DNA of 12,624 nt from assembly GCA_902470925.1 (NCBI GenBank), contig CABRIF010000074.1:1-12624 (forward strand), given 5' to 3'. Shown piece by piece: positions 5,968 to 12,596 of this stretch. The notes under the pieces were generated by a model. That model had not been told where the DNA came from and ran no database searches. It saw only the letters and a list, made by a program, of their open reading frames with translations. The DNA comes from an uncultured Collinsella sp. (lineage in GTDB: Bacteria; Actinomycetota; Coriobacteriia; Coriobacteriales; Coriobacteriaceae). The translations under genes were made by a program, and so were the position numbers. Positions within the stretch are counted from its first letter, which is position 1; the number at the start of each line of letters is the position of its first letter.

Positions 5968-7350
5968 GTGGGCGATCTCGAGGATCGGGCGCAGGAGCAA
6001 GACGTGAGCGGTAAGGTGGAGAACGGCGCGTTGCCGCAGGTGGCAGCAGATGCCGAGGGTGCCTCGGCACCGGAGATGGCACCGGGCGGGAGCGCGCCGG
6101 GTGCCGATGGTGTGGCCCCGGCGTCGGATGCGGAGCTGGGGCAGGCGGCGCCTGGTGCCGAGGATGCCGCGGCGCAGGACGGGGCCGGCGCGCCTTCCAA
6201 CCCGGCCCGGGCCATCGGGTCGTTTCTTTCCGAGGGCGTCGAGAGCGTGAAGGCCATGAACGCCGCGCACCGCGCGCTCACCTCCGCCCGCTCGGCCCTC
6301 GAGGACCTCGACCGCTCCATCGCCGAACGCGAGGCTGAGCTGGCGCATCGCGAGGACATCGCGGCCCGCTACGACGAGATCGTCCGCGAGCAGACGGCCG
6401 TCCGCCAGCAGGCCGAGGCGGCCGCCCGCACGGCCGAGCAGGATGCCGCCGGGTGCGAGGAGCGCGCCGGGGCCCTGAAGGGCGATCTCGACCGCATGAA
6501 GGAGACAGACGCCACCGCCGAGAAGCGCTTGAAGTCGGCGCTCGATGCCGCCGAGTCCAAGGAGGCCTCGGCGCGCGAGTCGGGCAGCCGCCTGCAGCGC
6601 CGGGTCGATGATGCACGTCGCAACCTGGAGCGCGCCCAGCAGGAGCGCGAGGAGGGCACCTCGGCCGCGCGTCGGGCGATCGAGGGGGCCCGCAGCCACC
6701 TGGAGACCTTGAAGGCGGAGTTTGCCGAGGTGCAGCGCACCCCGTCGGCGAATCCGGCCGAGTACACCGTGCGCACCCGCGAGTTGGAGGGTCAGATTTC
6801 AGATGCCGCCGAGGCACTGCGCACCGCGCAGGGCGACCTGCCGCGCATCGAGGCCGAGACGGCTGCCGCCATCGAGGAGGCCAAGCGGCTCGTCACCGAG
6901 GCGGAAAAGCCGATCGCTGCGGCCAAGGCGGCCTTCGACGAGGTGGTCGCTGCCGCCGATGGGGCGCGCGACGCCTACGATGAGGCCCGCCAGGACGCCG
7001 AGGCGCGCCAGAAGGAGCTGCGCCGCCAGATCTCCGAGCAGGAGAAGGAGGCCAAGGAGCTCCGTCGCACCGCCGAGGACCAGCAGCAGCGCGCCTCCGA
7101 TGCCCAGGCGGCGATCGACGAGGCAGAGGACATCCATACGCACCCGGAGACGACCGCCGCGCTGGCTTCCGGCCTTGCGCAGAGCCGCTCCGAGCGCGCG
7201 GCGCATGCCGAGGAGGTCGAGCGCCTGGCGCAGGCCGAGCAGGAGGTGCGCGAGCGCACCCGTAGTTCGCGCATCCGCTTCATGGTGGCGGTGGCGAGTG
7301 TGGTCGTGGTGCTGGTGCTGATGCTCGCCTGGACTTTCATCGCCCGGTAA
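5968..7350 (+). CDS. tail-anchored coiled-coil membrane protein, unknown function
   Basis: 460 residues from GTG 5968, chosen because AGGGAGG (5957-5963) lies 4 bases upstream; the frame stays open up to a TTG at 5818, but that extension has no ribosome site and an unlikely composition. Residues 1-90 are low-complexity Ala/Gly/Pro/Asp/Glu. About 93-432 is charged, Ala/Glu/Arg-rich heptad-like coiled coil, broken near 258-264 (TPSANPAEY) and 389-395. The end (about 438-458, MVAVASVVVVLVLMLAWTF) is one membrane helix followed by only about two residues. This implies a C-terminal anchor with the long coil in the cytoplasm, by composition alone. No enzymatic motif is seen. It could be a structural, division-related or SMC-like scaffold; I do not recognise a family. 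Confidence 0.85.
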   Translation: MGDLEDRAQEQDVSGKVENGALPQVAADAEGASAPEMAPGGSAPGADGVAPASDAELGQAAPGAEDAAAQDGAGAPSNPARAIGSFLSEGVESVKAMNAAHRALTSARSALEDLDRSIAEREAELAHREDIAARYDEIVREQTAVRQQAEAAARTAEQDAAGCEERAGALKGDLDRMKETDATAEKRLKSALDAAESKEASARESGSRLQRRVDDARRNLERAQQEREEGTSAARRAIEGARSHLETLKAEFAEVQRTPSANPAEYTVRTRELEGQISDAAEALRTAQGDLPRIEAETAAAIEEAKRLVTEAEKPIAAAKAAFDEVVAAADGARDAYDEARQDAEARQKELRRQISEQEKEAKELRRTAEDQQQRASDAQAAIDEAEDIHTHPETTAALASGLAQSRSERAAHAEEVERLAQAEQEVRERTRSSRIRFMVAVASVVVVLVLMLAWTFIAR

Positions 7351-7367
7351 CAGCTGCCTCACGGTTT

Positions 7368-7386
7368 GGGGACGGGGTCGTTTCGT
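7368..7386 (+). repeat. single REP-like unit after the coiled-coil gene
   Basis: An exact copy of the plus-type core GGGGACGGGGTCGTTTCGT, preceded by GTTT, begins 18 bases after the stop codon. It is the only intact unit outside the AKR region, and no intact reverse partner lies nearby. Confidence 0.9.
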
Positions 7387-7407
7387 ATATGCGCCGGTAG
7401 ACGGCAC

Positions 7408-7551
7408 GCATCCGCGACCGGCAGGGCGCCTATCGGGAACGGGCCCGATCCGCACATGGCAAACGTTCTGCCGCCGCGCGCATCCGCGACTGGCAGGACA
7501 TCTATCGGGAGCGGGCCCGATAGGCACATGGCGAGCGTCCGACTGCCGCGC
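7408..7551. repeat. 72-nt tandem duplication with internal hairpin
   Basis: Two head-to-tail copies, 7408-7479 and 7480-7551, each start GCATCCGCGAC and end GCCGCGC, and are clearly similar throughout. Copy 2 contains a perfect hairpin, CTATCGGG (7502-7509) with CCCGATAG (7516-7523); copy 1 has lost two pairs on the right arm. From 7552 to about 7656 the array decays into shorter GCATCC(G/T)-led pieces. It lies far from any CDS, between the coiled-coil gene and tgt. Confidence 0.8.
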
Positions 7552-7783
7552 GCATCCGGCCGTCTCGCGCGCATCCTGCTGCCGCGTGCATTCGGCCGCG
7601 CACGCATCCGACCGCGCACGCATCCTGTTACCGCGCGTATCTGACCGCACGCATCGGCCTGCCTGCTGTAGGCGGCGCGATTGCTTGGCGACGGGTCGGT
7701 TCGGCGCATGGGCCCCTTCACGAGTGCCTCGGCGTTCGCGTAGATGCCGGTCTGCCGTCACGGGGCCTGTCAAGATGGACGAC

Positions 7784-7810
7784 GAGGGCGGCGCCTGCTG
7801 CCCTCTTTTT
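7784..7810 (+). terminator. intrinsic terminator upstream of tgt
   Basis: GAGGGCGGC (7784-7792), loop GCCT, GCTGCCCTC (7797-7805) form a 9-bp stem with one G-U pair, followed by TTTTT (7806-7810). It is a textbook Rho-independent terminator on the plus strand. The nearest upstream gene ends 433 bases earlier, so it ends either read-through from that gene or an unannotated RNA. Confidence 0.85.
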
Positions 7811-7831
7811 GTGCGGCGATGCGCGAGGGGT

Positions 7832-7860
7832 GCGACCGTCGCGAGCCGCGATAGTACAAT
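7832..7860 (+). promoter_or_regulatory. probable tgt promoter
   Basis: TACAAT (7855-7860) is a good -10 box. A weak -35, GCGACC (7832-7837), lies 17 bases upstream. It comes directly after the terminator, predicts a start near 7867 and leaves a leader of about 88 bases before the tgt ATG. I saw no preQ1 riboswitch in that leader. Confidence 0.55.
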
Positions 7861-7954
7861 AGGCGACTGATTGTATGCGGCACGCGTGGGTGCCCGCGGC
7901 CTGCGGACCTGCGGACCCGTGCCTGTGCGCGCCGAAGAAGTTGAGGAGTCATCC

Positions 7955-9094
7955 ATGGATCAGTCCCTGTTCACCTATGAGGTCGTGGCCGAGGATCCCA
8001 AGACGCATGCCCGCGCCGGCATCCTGCACACGCCACACGGCGACGTCGAGACCCCGATCTTCATGCCGGTGGGCACCAAGGCCAACGTCAAGGGCATCCC
8101 CACCGAGACGGTGAAGGACCTCGGCGCGCAGATCGTGCTCGCCAACACTTACCACCTGGCCATGCGCCCCGGCGCGGACACCATCGCCGAGCTGGGCGGC
8201 CTGCACGAGTTCATGAACTGGCACGGCCCCATCCTCACCGACTCCGGCGGCTTCCAGATCTTCTCCCACTCCGATGCCGTCAAGCTCACAGATGAGGGCG
8301 TGCGCTTCATCGCCACCGACTACGACGGCAGCCATGTGTTCTGGACGCCCGAGGACAACATGGACATCGCCATGAAGCTCGGATCCGACATCTGCATGCA
8401 GCTCGACCAGTGCCCGGGCTATCCGGCCACGCGCAAATTCGTGGAACGCGCCGTGGAGCTCTCCAGCATGTGGGCCGAGCGCTGCTACAAGGCGCACACC
8501 CGCGACGACCAGGCGCTGTTCGGCATCGTGCAGGGCGGCATGCATCTGGACCTGCGCCTGCGCTCGCTCAAGCACCTCGAGGAGCTGGGCGATTTCCCCG
8601 GCTACGGTATCGGCGGCTACTCGGTGGGCGAGTCCCACGAGACCATGTTCGAGACGCTCACGCCGCTTGTGTCCGAGCACATGCCACGCACCAAGCCCCG
8701 CTACCTCATGGGCGTTGGCAACCCCACCACGCTCGTGCGCGGCGTCGGGATCGGCGTCGACATGTTCGACTGCGTCCTGCCCACGCGCACCGGGCGCATG
8801 GGGACGGCGTTTTCCAGCACGGGTCGCATGAACCTCAAGAACGCCAAGTTCGCGAAGGACCCGCGCCCCATCGACGAGGCGTGCAGCTGTCCGGTGTGCA
8901 CGGGCGGGTACTCCCGCGCGCTCATTCGCCACATGGTCACCCAAAAGGAGATGCTCGGCGGCATCCTGCTGTCGCAGCACAACATCTATTTCCTGCTCGA
9001 TCTCATGCGTCGCGCCCGCCAGGCCATCATCGAGGGTCGCTACGCGGAGTTTCAGCAGGCGTGGATGGACAGCGAGGCGGCGGCGGACTTCTAG
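7955..9094 (+). CDS. tgt: tRNA-guanine transglycosylase
   Basis: Exchanges guanine-34 in GUN-anticodon tRNAs for a queuosine precursor (preQ1 in most bacteria); acts in the cytosol, normally as a homodimer. 379 residues, family-typical length. Visible: general-base Asp96 in TDSGGFQ, nucleophile Asp272 in FDCVLPTR, the recognition segment MQLDQC (Asp151), GIGGYSVGE (218-226), and zinc ligands Cys310, Cys312, Cys315, His342. ATG 7955 is preceded by GAGGAG; an upstream open extension to 7871 is not family sequence. In the base-binding motif the usual Leu is Tyr222 while Val224 is kept; Val there is typical of preQ1-type enzymes, whereas queuine-using eukaryotic enzymes have Gly. No other queuosine gene is in the window, so salvage or synthesis elsewhere cannot be judged. 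It may be co-transcribed with the HAD gene. Confidence 0.96.
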   Translation: MDQSLFTYEVVAEDPKTHARAGILHTPHGDVETPIFMPVGTKANVKGIPTETVKDLGAQIVLANTYHLAMRPGADTIAELGGLHEFMNWHGPILTDSGGFQIFSHSDAVKLTDEGVRFIATDYDGSHVFWTPEDNMDIAMKLGSDICMQLDQCPGYPATRKFVERAVELSSMWAERCYKAHTRDDQALFGIVQGGMHLDLRLRSLKHLEELGDFPGYGIGGYSVGESHETMFETLTPLVSEHMPRTKPRYLMGVGNPTTLVRGVGIGVDMFDCVLPTRTGRMGTAFSSTGRMNLKNAKFAKDPRPIDEACSCPVCTGGYSRALIRHMVTQKEMLGGILLSQHNIYFLLDLMRRARQAIIEGRYAEFQQAWMDSEAAADF

Positions 9095-9220
9095 GCGCGC
9101 CGTTTCGGGCGAAGGGCTCTGAGGCGCGGTGAGACGAACGCGATGCCCATGATGTCCGGGAGTGCGCGGCTCGAGCGGCACCTGTGGGGCGAAGGAATGG
9201 GACACGTGAAGGGAACGCAT

Positions 9221-9988
9221 ATGTTCAAGGCGGCGTTTTTCGACATCGACGGCACGCTCGTGGGGTTCAAGGACCATCGTGTCCCTGCGAGCGCCTGGCG
9301 CGCCATCGAGGCCCTGCGCGCCCAGGGCGTCAAGGTGATGATCGCCACGGGGCGCTCGCCGGTTGAGATCGCGGAGGAGCTGCGCGAGGGTTTCGACTGC
9401 TATATCACCTTGAACGGCCAGTATTGCCACGATGGCGAGGGCGTGTTTCGCGAGGTGCGCATCGATGAGGCCGACGTGCGTGCCATCGTGGACGGTGCGC
9501 AGGAGGGGCTCTACGACATCCTGCTCATGCAGCACGATCGCTCGATGGTGAATCGCCTCACGCCGCGCATCCGCGAGGTAGCCGAGATGGTCGATCTCGA
9601 CTACCGCGTGGGCGATGTTGTCGCCGCGGCTTCCGAGCCGGTCTACCAGTTCAACGTCTTCGTGGACGCGGCAGACGAGCATCTGTTCCTCGACCGGACG
9701 CGCGGTGTCGAGGTGACGCGCTGGACCGACCTGTTCTGTGACGTGGTGCCGTGCGGCGGCGGTAAGCACCTGGGGGTGCGCGCCGCGCTCGAGCGGTTCG
9801 GCATCGCGCCCGAGGAGGCCATCGCGTTCGGCGACGGCGAGAACGACCTGTCCATGTTCGCAGAGGTTGGGACGAGCGTGGCCATGGGCAACGCGTGGGA
9901 CCCCGTGAAGGAGCGTGCGACCTACGTCACGACCGGTGTGGATGACGACGGCATCTGGAACGCGTGCCGCCATCTCGGCTTGGTGTAG
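9221..9988 (+). CDS. Cof-type HAD-IIB phosphatase
   Basis: 255-residue haloacid-dehalogenase-superfamily hydrolase, Cof/type IIB. Motif I is FFDIDGTL with nucleophile Asp8 and acid/base Asp10; motif II is Thr43 in IATGRS; motif III is Lys182 in GGGKHLG; motif IV is GDGENDLSMF with Asp205 and Asp209. The C2-type cap lies between motifs II and III (about 80-180). These enzymes dephosphorylate sugar phosphates or cofactors such as FMN, PLP or thiamine-pyrimidine phosphate; the substrate cannot be read here. ATG 9221 is chosen because AAGGGA lies 6 bases upstream and the fold begins at once; GTG 9206 and ATG 9197 are in-frame alternatives. It starts 126 bases after tgt with no terminator seen between, so one transcript is possible. 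Confidence 0.93.
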   Translation: MFKAAFFDIDGTLVGFKDHRVPASAWRAIEALRAQGVKVMIATGRSPVEIAEELREGFDCYITLNGQYCHDGEGVFREVRIDEADVRAIVDGAQEGLYDILLMQHDRSMVNRLTPRIREVAEMVDLDYRVGDVVAAASEPVYQFNVFVDAADEHLFLDRTRGVEVTRWTDLFCDVVPCGGGKHLGVRAALERFGIAPEEAIAFGDGENDLSMFAEVGTSVAMGNAWDPVKERATYVTTGVDDDGIWNACRHLGLV

Positions 9989-9999
9989 AGGCGGGCGTG

Positions 10000-10044
10000 C
10001 GGACGTGGGCGCGAATCGGTTGCGGCATCGCGCGCCCGCGTCCG
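10000..10044. terminator. hairpin between convergent genes
   Basis: CGGACGTGGGCGCG (10000-10013) pairs with CGCGCCCGCGTCCG (10031-10044): 14 bp with one G-U pair and a 17-base loop. It fills the short gap between the convergent HAD gene and the PerR-like gene, so it could serve as a 3' end for both. Neither side has a T run, so it is a strong hairpin rather than a proven intrinsic terminator. Confidence 0.55.
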
Positions 10045-10066
10045 GCCATCGCGCTCGCGTGGCCGC

Positions 10067-10474
10067 TTAGCGCTTTGCGTGCTGGCAGGCGGGGCAGATG
10101 CCCTCGAATAGGGTGCTGTGGCCGAAGATCTCGTAGCCGGTCTGGCTTGCCACCGCGCGGTCGAGCTCCGCATCGTAGGCGCTCGGCGCGTCGATGACGG
10201 CGCCGCAGCCGCGGCAGACCACGTGCGCATGGCCGTCGCAGCGGCGGTCGAACCGGACCGCTCCGGGGATCTTCACCGTGCTGATGGCACCGGTTTCCTC
10301 CAGCAGGTTGAGGTTGCGGTAGACGGTGCCGCGGCTGATCTTGGCATCGAGCGCGCGCACGTCCTGGTAGATGTCGTCGGCGGTGGGGTGGTCGCACCGT
10401 GCGCAGACGGCGTCGAGCACCAGCTTGCGCTGGCGGGTGTTGCGACGCTGCGTGGGCGCCTCCGATACGGCCAT
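10067..10474 (-). CDS. Fur family metalloregulator, PerR-like
   Basis: 135-residue Fur-superfamily repressor: an N-terminal winged helix (HPTADDIY, ISRGTVYRNLNLLEE) and a C-terminal dimerisation domain. Structural zinc is held by Cys87, Cys90, Cys127 and Cys130. The regulatory site matches Bacillus subtilis PerR ligand for ligand by eye: His29, Asp76 (RFD), His82 and His84 (GHAHVVC), and Asp95 (AVID) where iron-sensing Fur usually has Glu. This favours peroxide sensing by metal-catalysed histidine oxidation; Fur or another metal sensor is not excluded. ATG 10474 is chosen because AGGAGG sits 6 bases upstream; ATG 10495 would add 7 residues and covers that site. No catalase or other target gene is in the window, and no clear Per box is seen. 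Confidence 0.9.
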   Translation of the reverse strand: MAVSEAPTQRRNTRQRKLVLDAVCARCDHPTADDIYQDVRALDAKISRGTVYRNLNLLEETGAISTVKIPGAVRFDRRCDGHAHVVCRGCGAVIDAPSAYDAELDRAVASQTGYEIFGHSTLFEGICPACQHAKR

Positions 10475-10503
10475 GGACCCTCCTTCGTTACTCATTTACT
10501 AGC

Positions 10504-10532
10504 ATTTCAGCAGAAGTGCCGGAGCGAATCAA
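10504..10532 (-). promoter_or_regulatory. probable promoter of the PerR-like gene
   Basis: Read on the minus strand, TTGATT (10527-10532), a 17-base spacer and TGAAAT (10504-10509) make a reasonable vegetative promoter about 30 bases ahead of the start codon. The stretch 10489-10510 is unusually AT-rich for this window and holds the direct repeat AGTAA-ATG-AGTAA just downstream, a possible operator. Confidence 0.5.
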
Positions 10533-10602
10533 GCCCCGCACCGCTTCTCCGCAGCTATGGGGTGCACACGGCGGGGTGGGCACGCGGTGCGGCGAGCGTG
10601 TA

Positions 10603-10731
10603 GCCCGGCCGGCGATCGGCTCGTGTGGGCATTCGTCTCCTGGTCGGTCGGGCGCGCGGCGGGCGTGCGTGCCGAGCGCCCGGCGGGCGATCGGCCAGAG
10701 GGGGCATGCGGTCTTTGGTCGGTCGAGGGCG
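10603..10731. repeat. imperfect 75-nt-period tandem repeat
   Basis: Segments beginning GCCCGGC(C/G)GGCGATCGGC at 10603 and at 10678 align over about 54 bases, with roughly three quarters identity by eye, ending in a shared TGGTCGGTCG. They lie in the non-coding gap between the PerR-like gene and the acylphosphatase gene. Apart from the PerR-like gene's promoter I see nothing else in this gap. Confidence 0.55.
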
Positions 10732-10775
10732 CTCCGGCGATCACGGTGGGGAGCAGCCCCGGCCTCGCATCCGTT

Positions 10776-11207
10776 CTATAGCTTGACGGCAAAGTCGCCC
10801 TCGTTGTCCACCGCGGCGCTGCGGTTCGCTTCCTCGAGCCAGATGCGGTTGCCGAAGCGCTGGTAGTGGGCATGCAGACGGGCGAGGTGCGTGGCGAGTG
10901 CGGCGGGTGACCCCTGGAGCTGTATGCGGACGCAGCCGTCGTCCAGGTTCTTCGCCCAGCCTGTGAGGCCCCGTTCGCGGGCGAGCGCCTGGTTGGTCCA
11001 GCGAAAACCCACGCCCTGCACATCCCCGCTGAACAGCAGCTCGTAGCGAACGCGCCCGGTGTCCTGCGCGTGCGTGGCCGTTTCGGTAAGGCTGCGGCGC
11101 AGCTCCCGCTCGCAGGGGCTGAGCTCCTCGCGCGGGGTGTCGGCTCCAGCGCCCGCCCGCGTGCCGCCCGTTTGGGTAAGGCCTTTCAGATAGTCGATCA
11201 GGCTCAT
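10776..11207 (-). CDS. acyP: acylphosphatase with N-terminal extension
   Basis: Hydrolyses carboxyl-phosphate bonds of acylphosphates. 143 residues, against about 90 for the usual enzyme: the conserved domain covers about 53-143, and residues 1-52 are an extra N-terminus without a known motif. The active-site loop is GDVQGVGFR with Arg69; Asn87 in GWAKNLDDG is the second catalytic residue. The ATG at 11205-11207 overlaps the oxidoreductase stop as ATGA, and AGGAGG (11212-11217) lies inside the last codons of that gene, so translation is probably coupled. The start could be questioned because of the extension, but the strong ribosome site supports it. Physiological substrate unknown. Confidence 0.9.
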   Translation of the reverse strand: MSLIDYLKGLTQTGGTRAGAGADTPREELSPCERELRRSLTETATHAQDTGRVRYELLFSGDVQGVGFRWTNQALARERGLTGWAKNLDDGCVRIQLQGSPAALATHLARLHAHYQRFGNRIWLEEANRSAAVDNEGDFAVKL

Positions 11208-12505
11208 CGCGCCTCCTGTCTCGCTGCGCCGGTCGCTTCGTTCGCAGATGCGTTCGCGGACGCGGCAACGGATGCGGTCGATGCCGCGGGCTCGGTCTCG
11301 GCTGCAGCGGCGGCTACGGCGGGCTCCGCGGCTTCGGCCCCGGTTACGGTTGCGGCTGCGATGGCGGATGTGGTTTCGGCCTCGGCAGCGGAAGACATCG
11401 CGGCTTCGGCCCCGGTTGCAGCTGCATCGGCGGGAAACGCCACGCCGACCTGCCGGCGTGCCTCATCCATGAGCTCGAGGCTCGTTTGGGTGATGGCGGA
11501 AAACGCCCCGAGCGGTCCCAGCTCGCCCGCCGGTGCCTCGGCGGGTGCGCAGCCGTCCTGCACGGCGGCGACGGCGCGAAGGAAATCGGCGAGTTCGCCG
11601 ACCATGGAGTTCTTGCGCGCGGGTAGCTCGACATCCTGCGCGACGGTGCTGCTCGTGGAGTACGCCCCGGGCTGGGGCTGGGCGTCCGTACAGCGCAGGT
11701 CGAGCCGGGCGCGGCGCGGCGTGGCGATGGCGTCGACCGTGAGCGTGCCCAGCTCGCCTTCGAACTGGCTTGCGGCCAGGTCGTCGGTGATCTTGGAGTA
11801 GTGCAGGCTGGCGACCATGCCATCGTATGAGGCCAAGATCGTGCCCGCGCCGTCGATGGCGCCGCCGCATACCGCGCGGGTGGCCGGATCCAGCAGGGCC
11901 GCGGCGCAGGCGATCTGCTGCGGGGCGCCGAACAGGGCCACGAGCGGCTCGACGGTGTAGACGCCGATGTCCATGAGCGCGCCACCCGCCATGCGGCAAT
12001 CGAACACGTTCGCGGACGTTCCCGCAAGTACCAGGTCGTAGCGCGAGGAGTACTTGCCGAAGCGCAGGGTAGCGCGGCGCAGGGTGCCCAAGCGCCCCAG
12101 CAGGCTGCGCAGCTCGAGGAACGCTGGGTCGTGCAAGGGGCGCATGGCCTCGAGCGCCACGACGCCGGCTGCCTCGGCCGCCTGGAGCACCGCGCGGGCC
12201 TCGCGTGCGTTCGAGGCGAAGGGCTTCTCCACCAGCACGTGCTTGCCTCCGGCGATGCAGGTGAGCGCCTGGCGCGCATGGCAGGCGTTTGGGCTGCCGA
12301 TGTAGACGGCGTCGACCGCCGGGCTTGCCGCGAGCTCCTCGACCGAGGTGAACGGATGCGTGCCCCCGTGGGCTGCCGTGAAAGCGGCCGCGCGCTCGGC
12401 GTCGCGCGAGCACGTTCCCACAAAGGCGGCTTCGGGGCAGCAGGGGAGGGCGTCGAGCAGCTGCGCGGTGATGGCGCTCGTGCCGATCGTGGCAATTCGA
12501 ATCAT
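11204..12505 (-). CDS. Gfo/Idh/MocA family oxidoreductase with Ala-rich tail
   Basis: 433-residue NAD(P)-dependent dehydrogenase. An N-terminal Rossmann fold (ATIGTSAIT, residues 5-13) leads to the family motif EKP at 93-95 and the substrate-domain motif GGALMDIGVY (174-183), closest by eye to dihydrodiol-dehydrogenase-like members; the exact substrate is unknown. The enzyme core ends near residue 360. Residues 361-433 are a low-complexity Ala/Glu/Thr/Ser tail not expected in the family. ATG 12505 has AGGAGG at 12513-12518; the frame is open to 12613, but that part is promoter region and then sequencing adapter, giving the telltale MCIRDR start. Its stop overlaps the acylphosphatase start by four bases. 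Confidence 0.92.
   Translation of the reverse strand: MIRIATIGTSAITAQLLDALPCCPEAAFVGTCSRDAERAAAFTAAHGGTHPFTSVEELAASPAVDAVYIGSPNACHARQALTCIAGGKHVLVEKPFASNAREARAVLQAAEAAGVVALEAMRPLHDPAFLELRSLLGRLGTLRRATLRFGKYSSRYDLVLAGTSANVFDCRMAGGALMDIGVYTVEPLVALFGAPQQIACAAALLDPATRAVCGGAIDGAGTILASYDGMVASLHYSKITDDLAASQFEGELGTLTVDAIATPRRARLDLRCTDAQPQPGAYSTSSTVAQDVELPARKNSMVGELADFLRAVAAVQDGCAPAEAPAGELGPLGAFSAITQTSLELMDEARRQVGVAFPADAAATGAEAAMSSAAEAETTSAIAAATVTGAEAAEPAVAAAAAETEPAASTASVAASANASANEATGAARQEAR
11327..11417. repeat. 19-base direct repeat within the Ala-rich tail
   Basis: CGCGGCTTCGGCCCCGGTT occurs at 11327-11345 and 11399-11417, a 72-base spacing. On the minus strand this duplicates TGAEAA at a 24-residue period in the oxidoreductase tail. 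The DNA between and around is made of short GC-rich quasi-repeats, so slippage or duplication probably built the tail. Confidence 0.7.
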
Positions 12506-12570
12506 GGGGCATCCTCCTGTATCGTTGTGGCCGCTTCTTGCGCAGTGGCGGCGCGTTGTTGCCCGCAAAG

Positions 12571-12594
12571 GCGCGCCTGGGGTAAGAGGCGCGC
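12571..12594 (-). terminator. hairpin upstream of the oxidoreductase gene
   Basis: GCGCGCCT (12571-12578) and AGGCGCGC (12587-12594) are perfect 8-base arms with an 8-base loop, followed on the minus strand by CTTTGC. It could be the end of a gene lying beyond the contig edge, but the T run is too short to be sure. Confidence 0.3.
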
Positions 12595-12596
12595 AT

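Larger units (their letters stand above)
7351..7954. other. 604-base gene-free region
   Basis: This gap holds, in order, a REP-like unit (7368-7386), a 72-nt tandem duplication and its decayed tail (7408-7656), a decayed REP-like unit (about 7684-7703, TTGGCGACGGGTCGGTTCGG), an intrinsic terminator (7784-7810) and the tgt promoter and leader (7832-7954). Open frames cross it on both strands, but none has a ribosome site or a recognisable product. Confidence 0.75.

Noticed and set aside
7359..7721. 120-codon minus-strand frame spanning the 72-nt repeats
   Set aside because: The repeat period being a multiple of three made coding conceivable, but there is no ribosome site, the composition is Arg/Ala-rich noise, and it runs into a REP-like unit.
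7867..7954. preQ1 riboswitch in the tgt leader
   Set aside because: I could not find the short C-rich/A-rich pseudoknot pattern expected; the leader is only GC-rich sequence with the ribosome site.
7949..9973. 674-codon open frame on the minus strand
   Set aside because: It runs antisense to tgt and the HAD gene, both with complete motifs; long antisense frames are a by-product of high GC content.
10480..10510. Per/Fur box at the PerR-like promoter
   Set aside because: The AT-rich stretch has a direct repeat but no TTATAATnATTATAA-like dyad.
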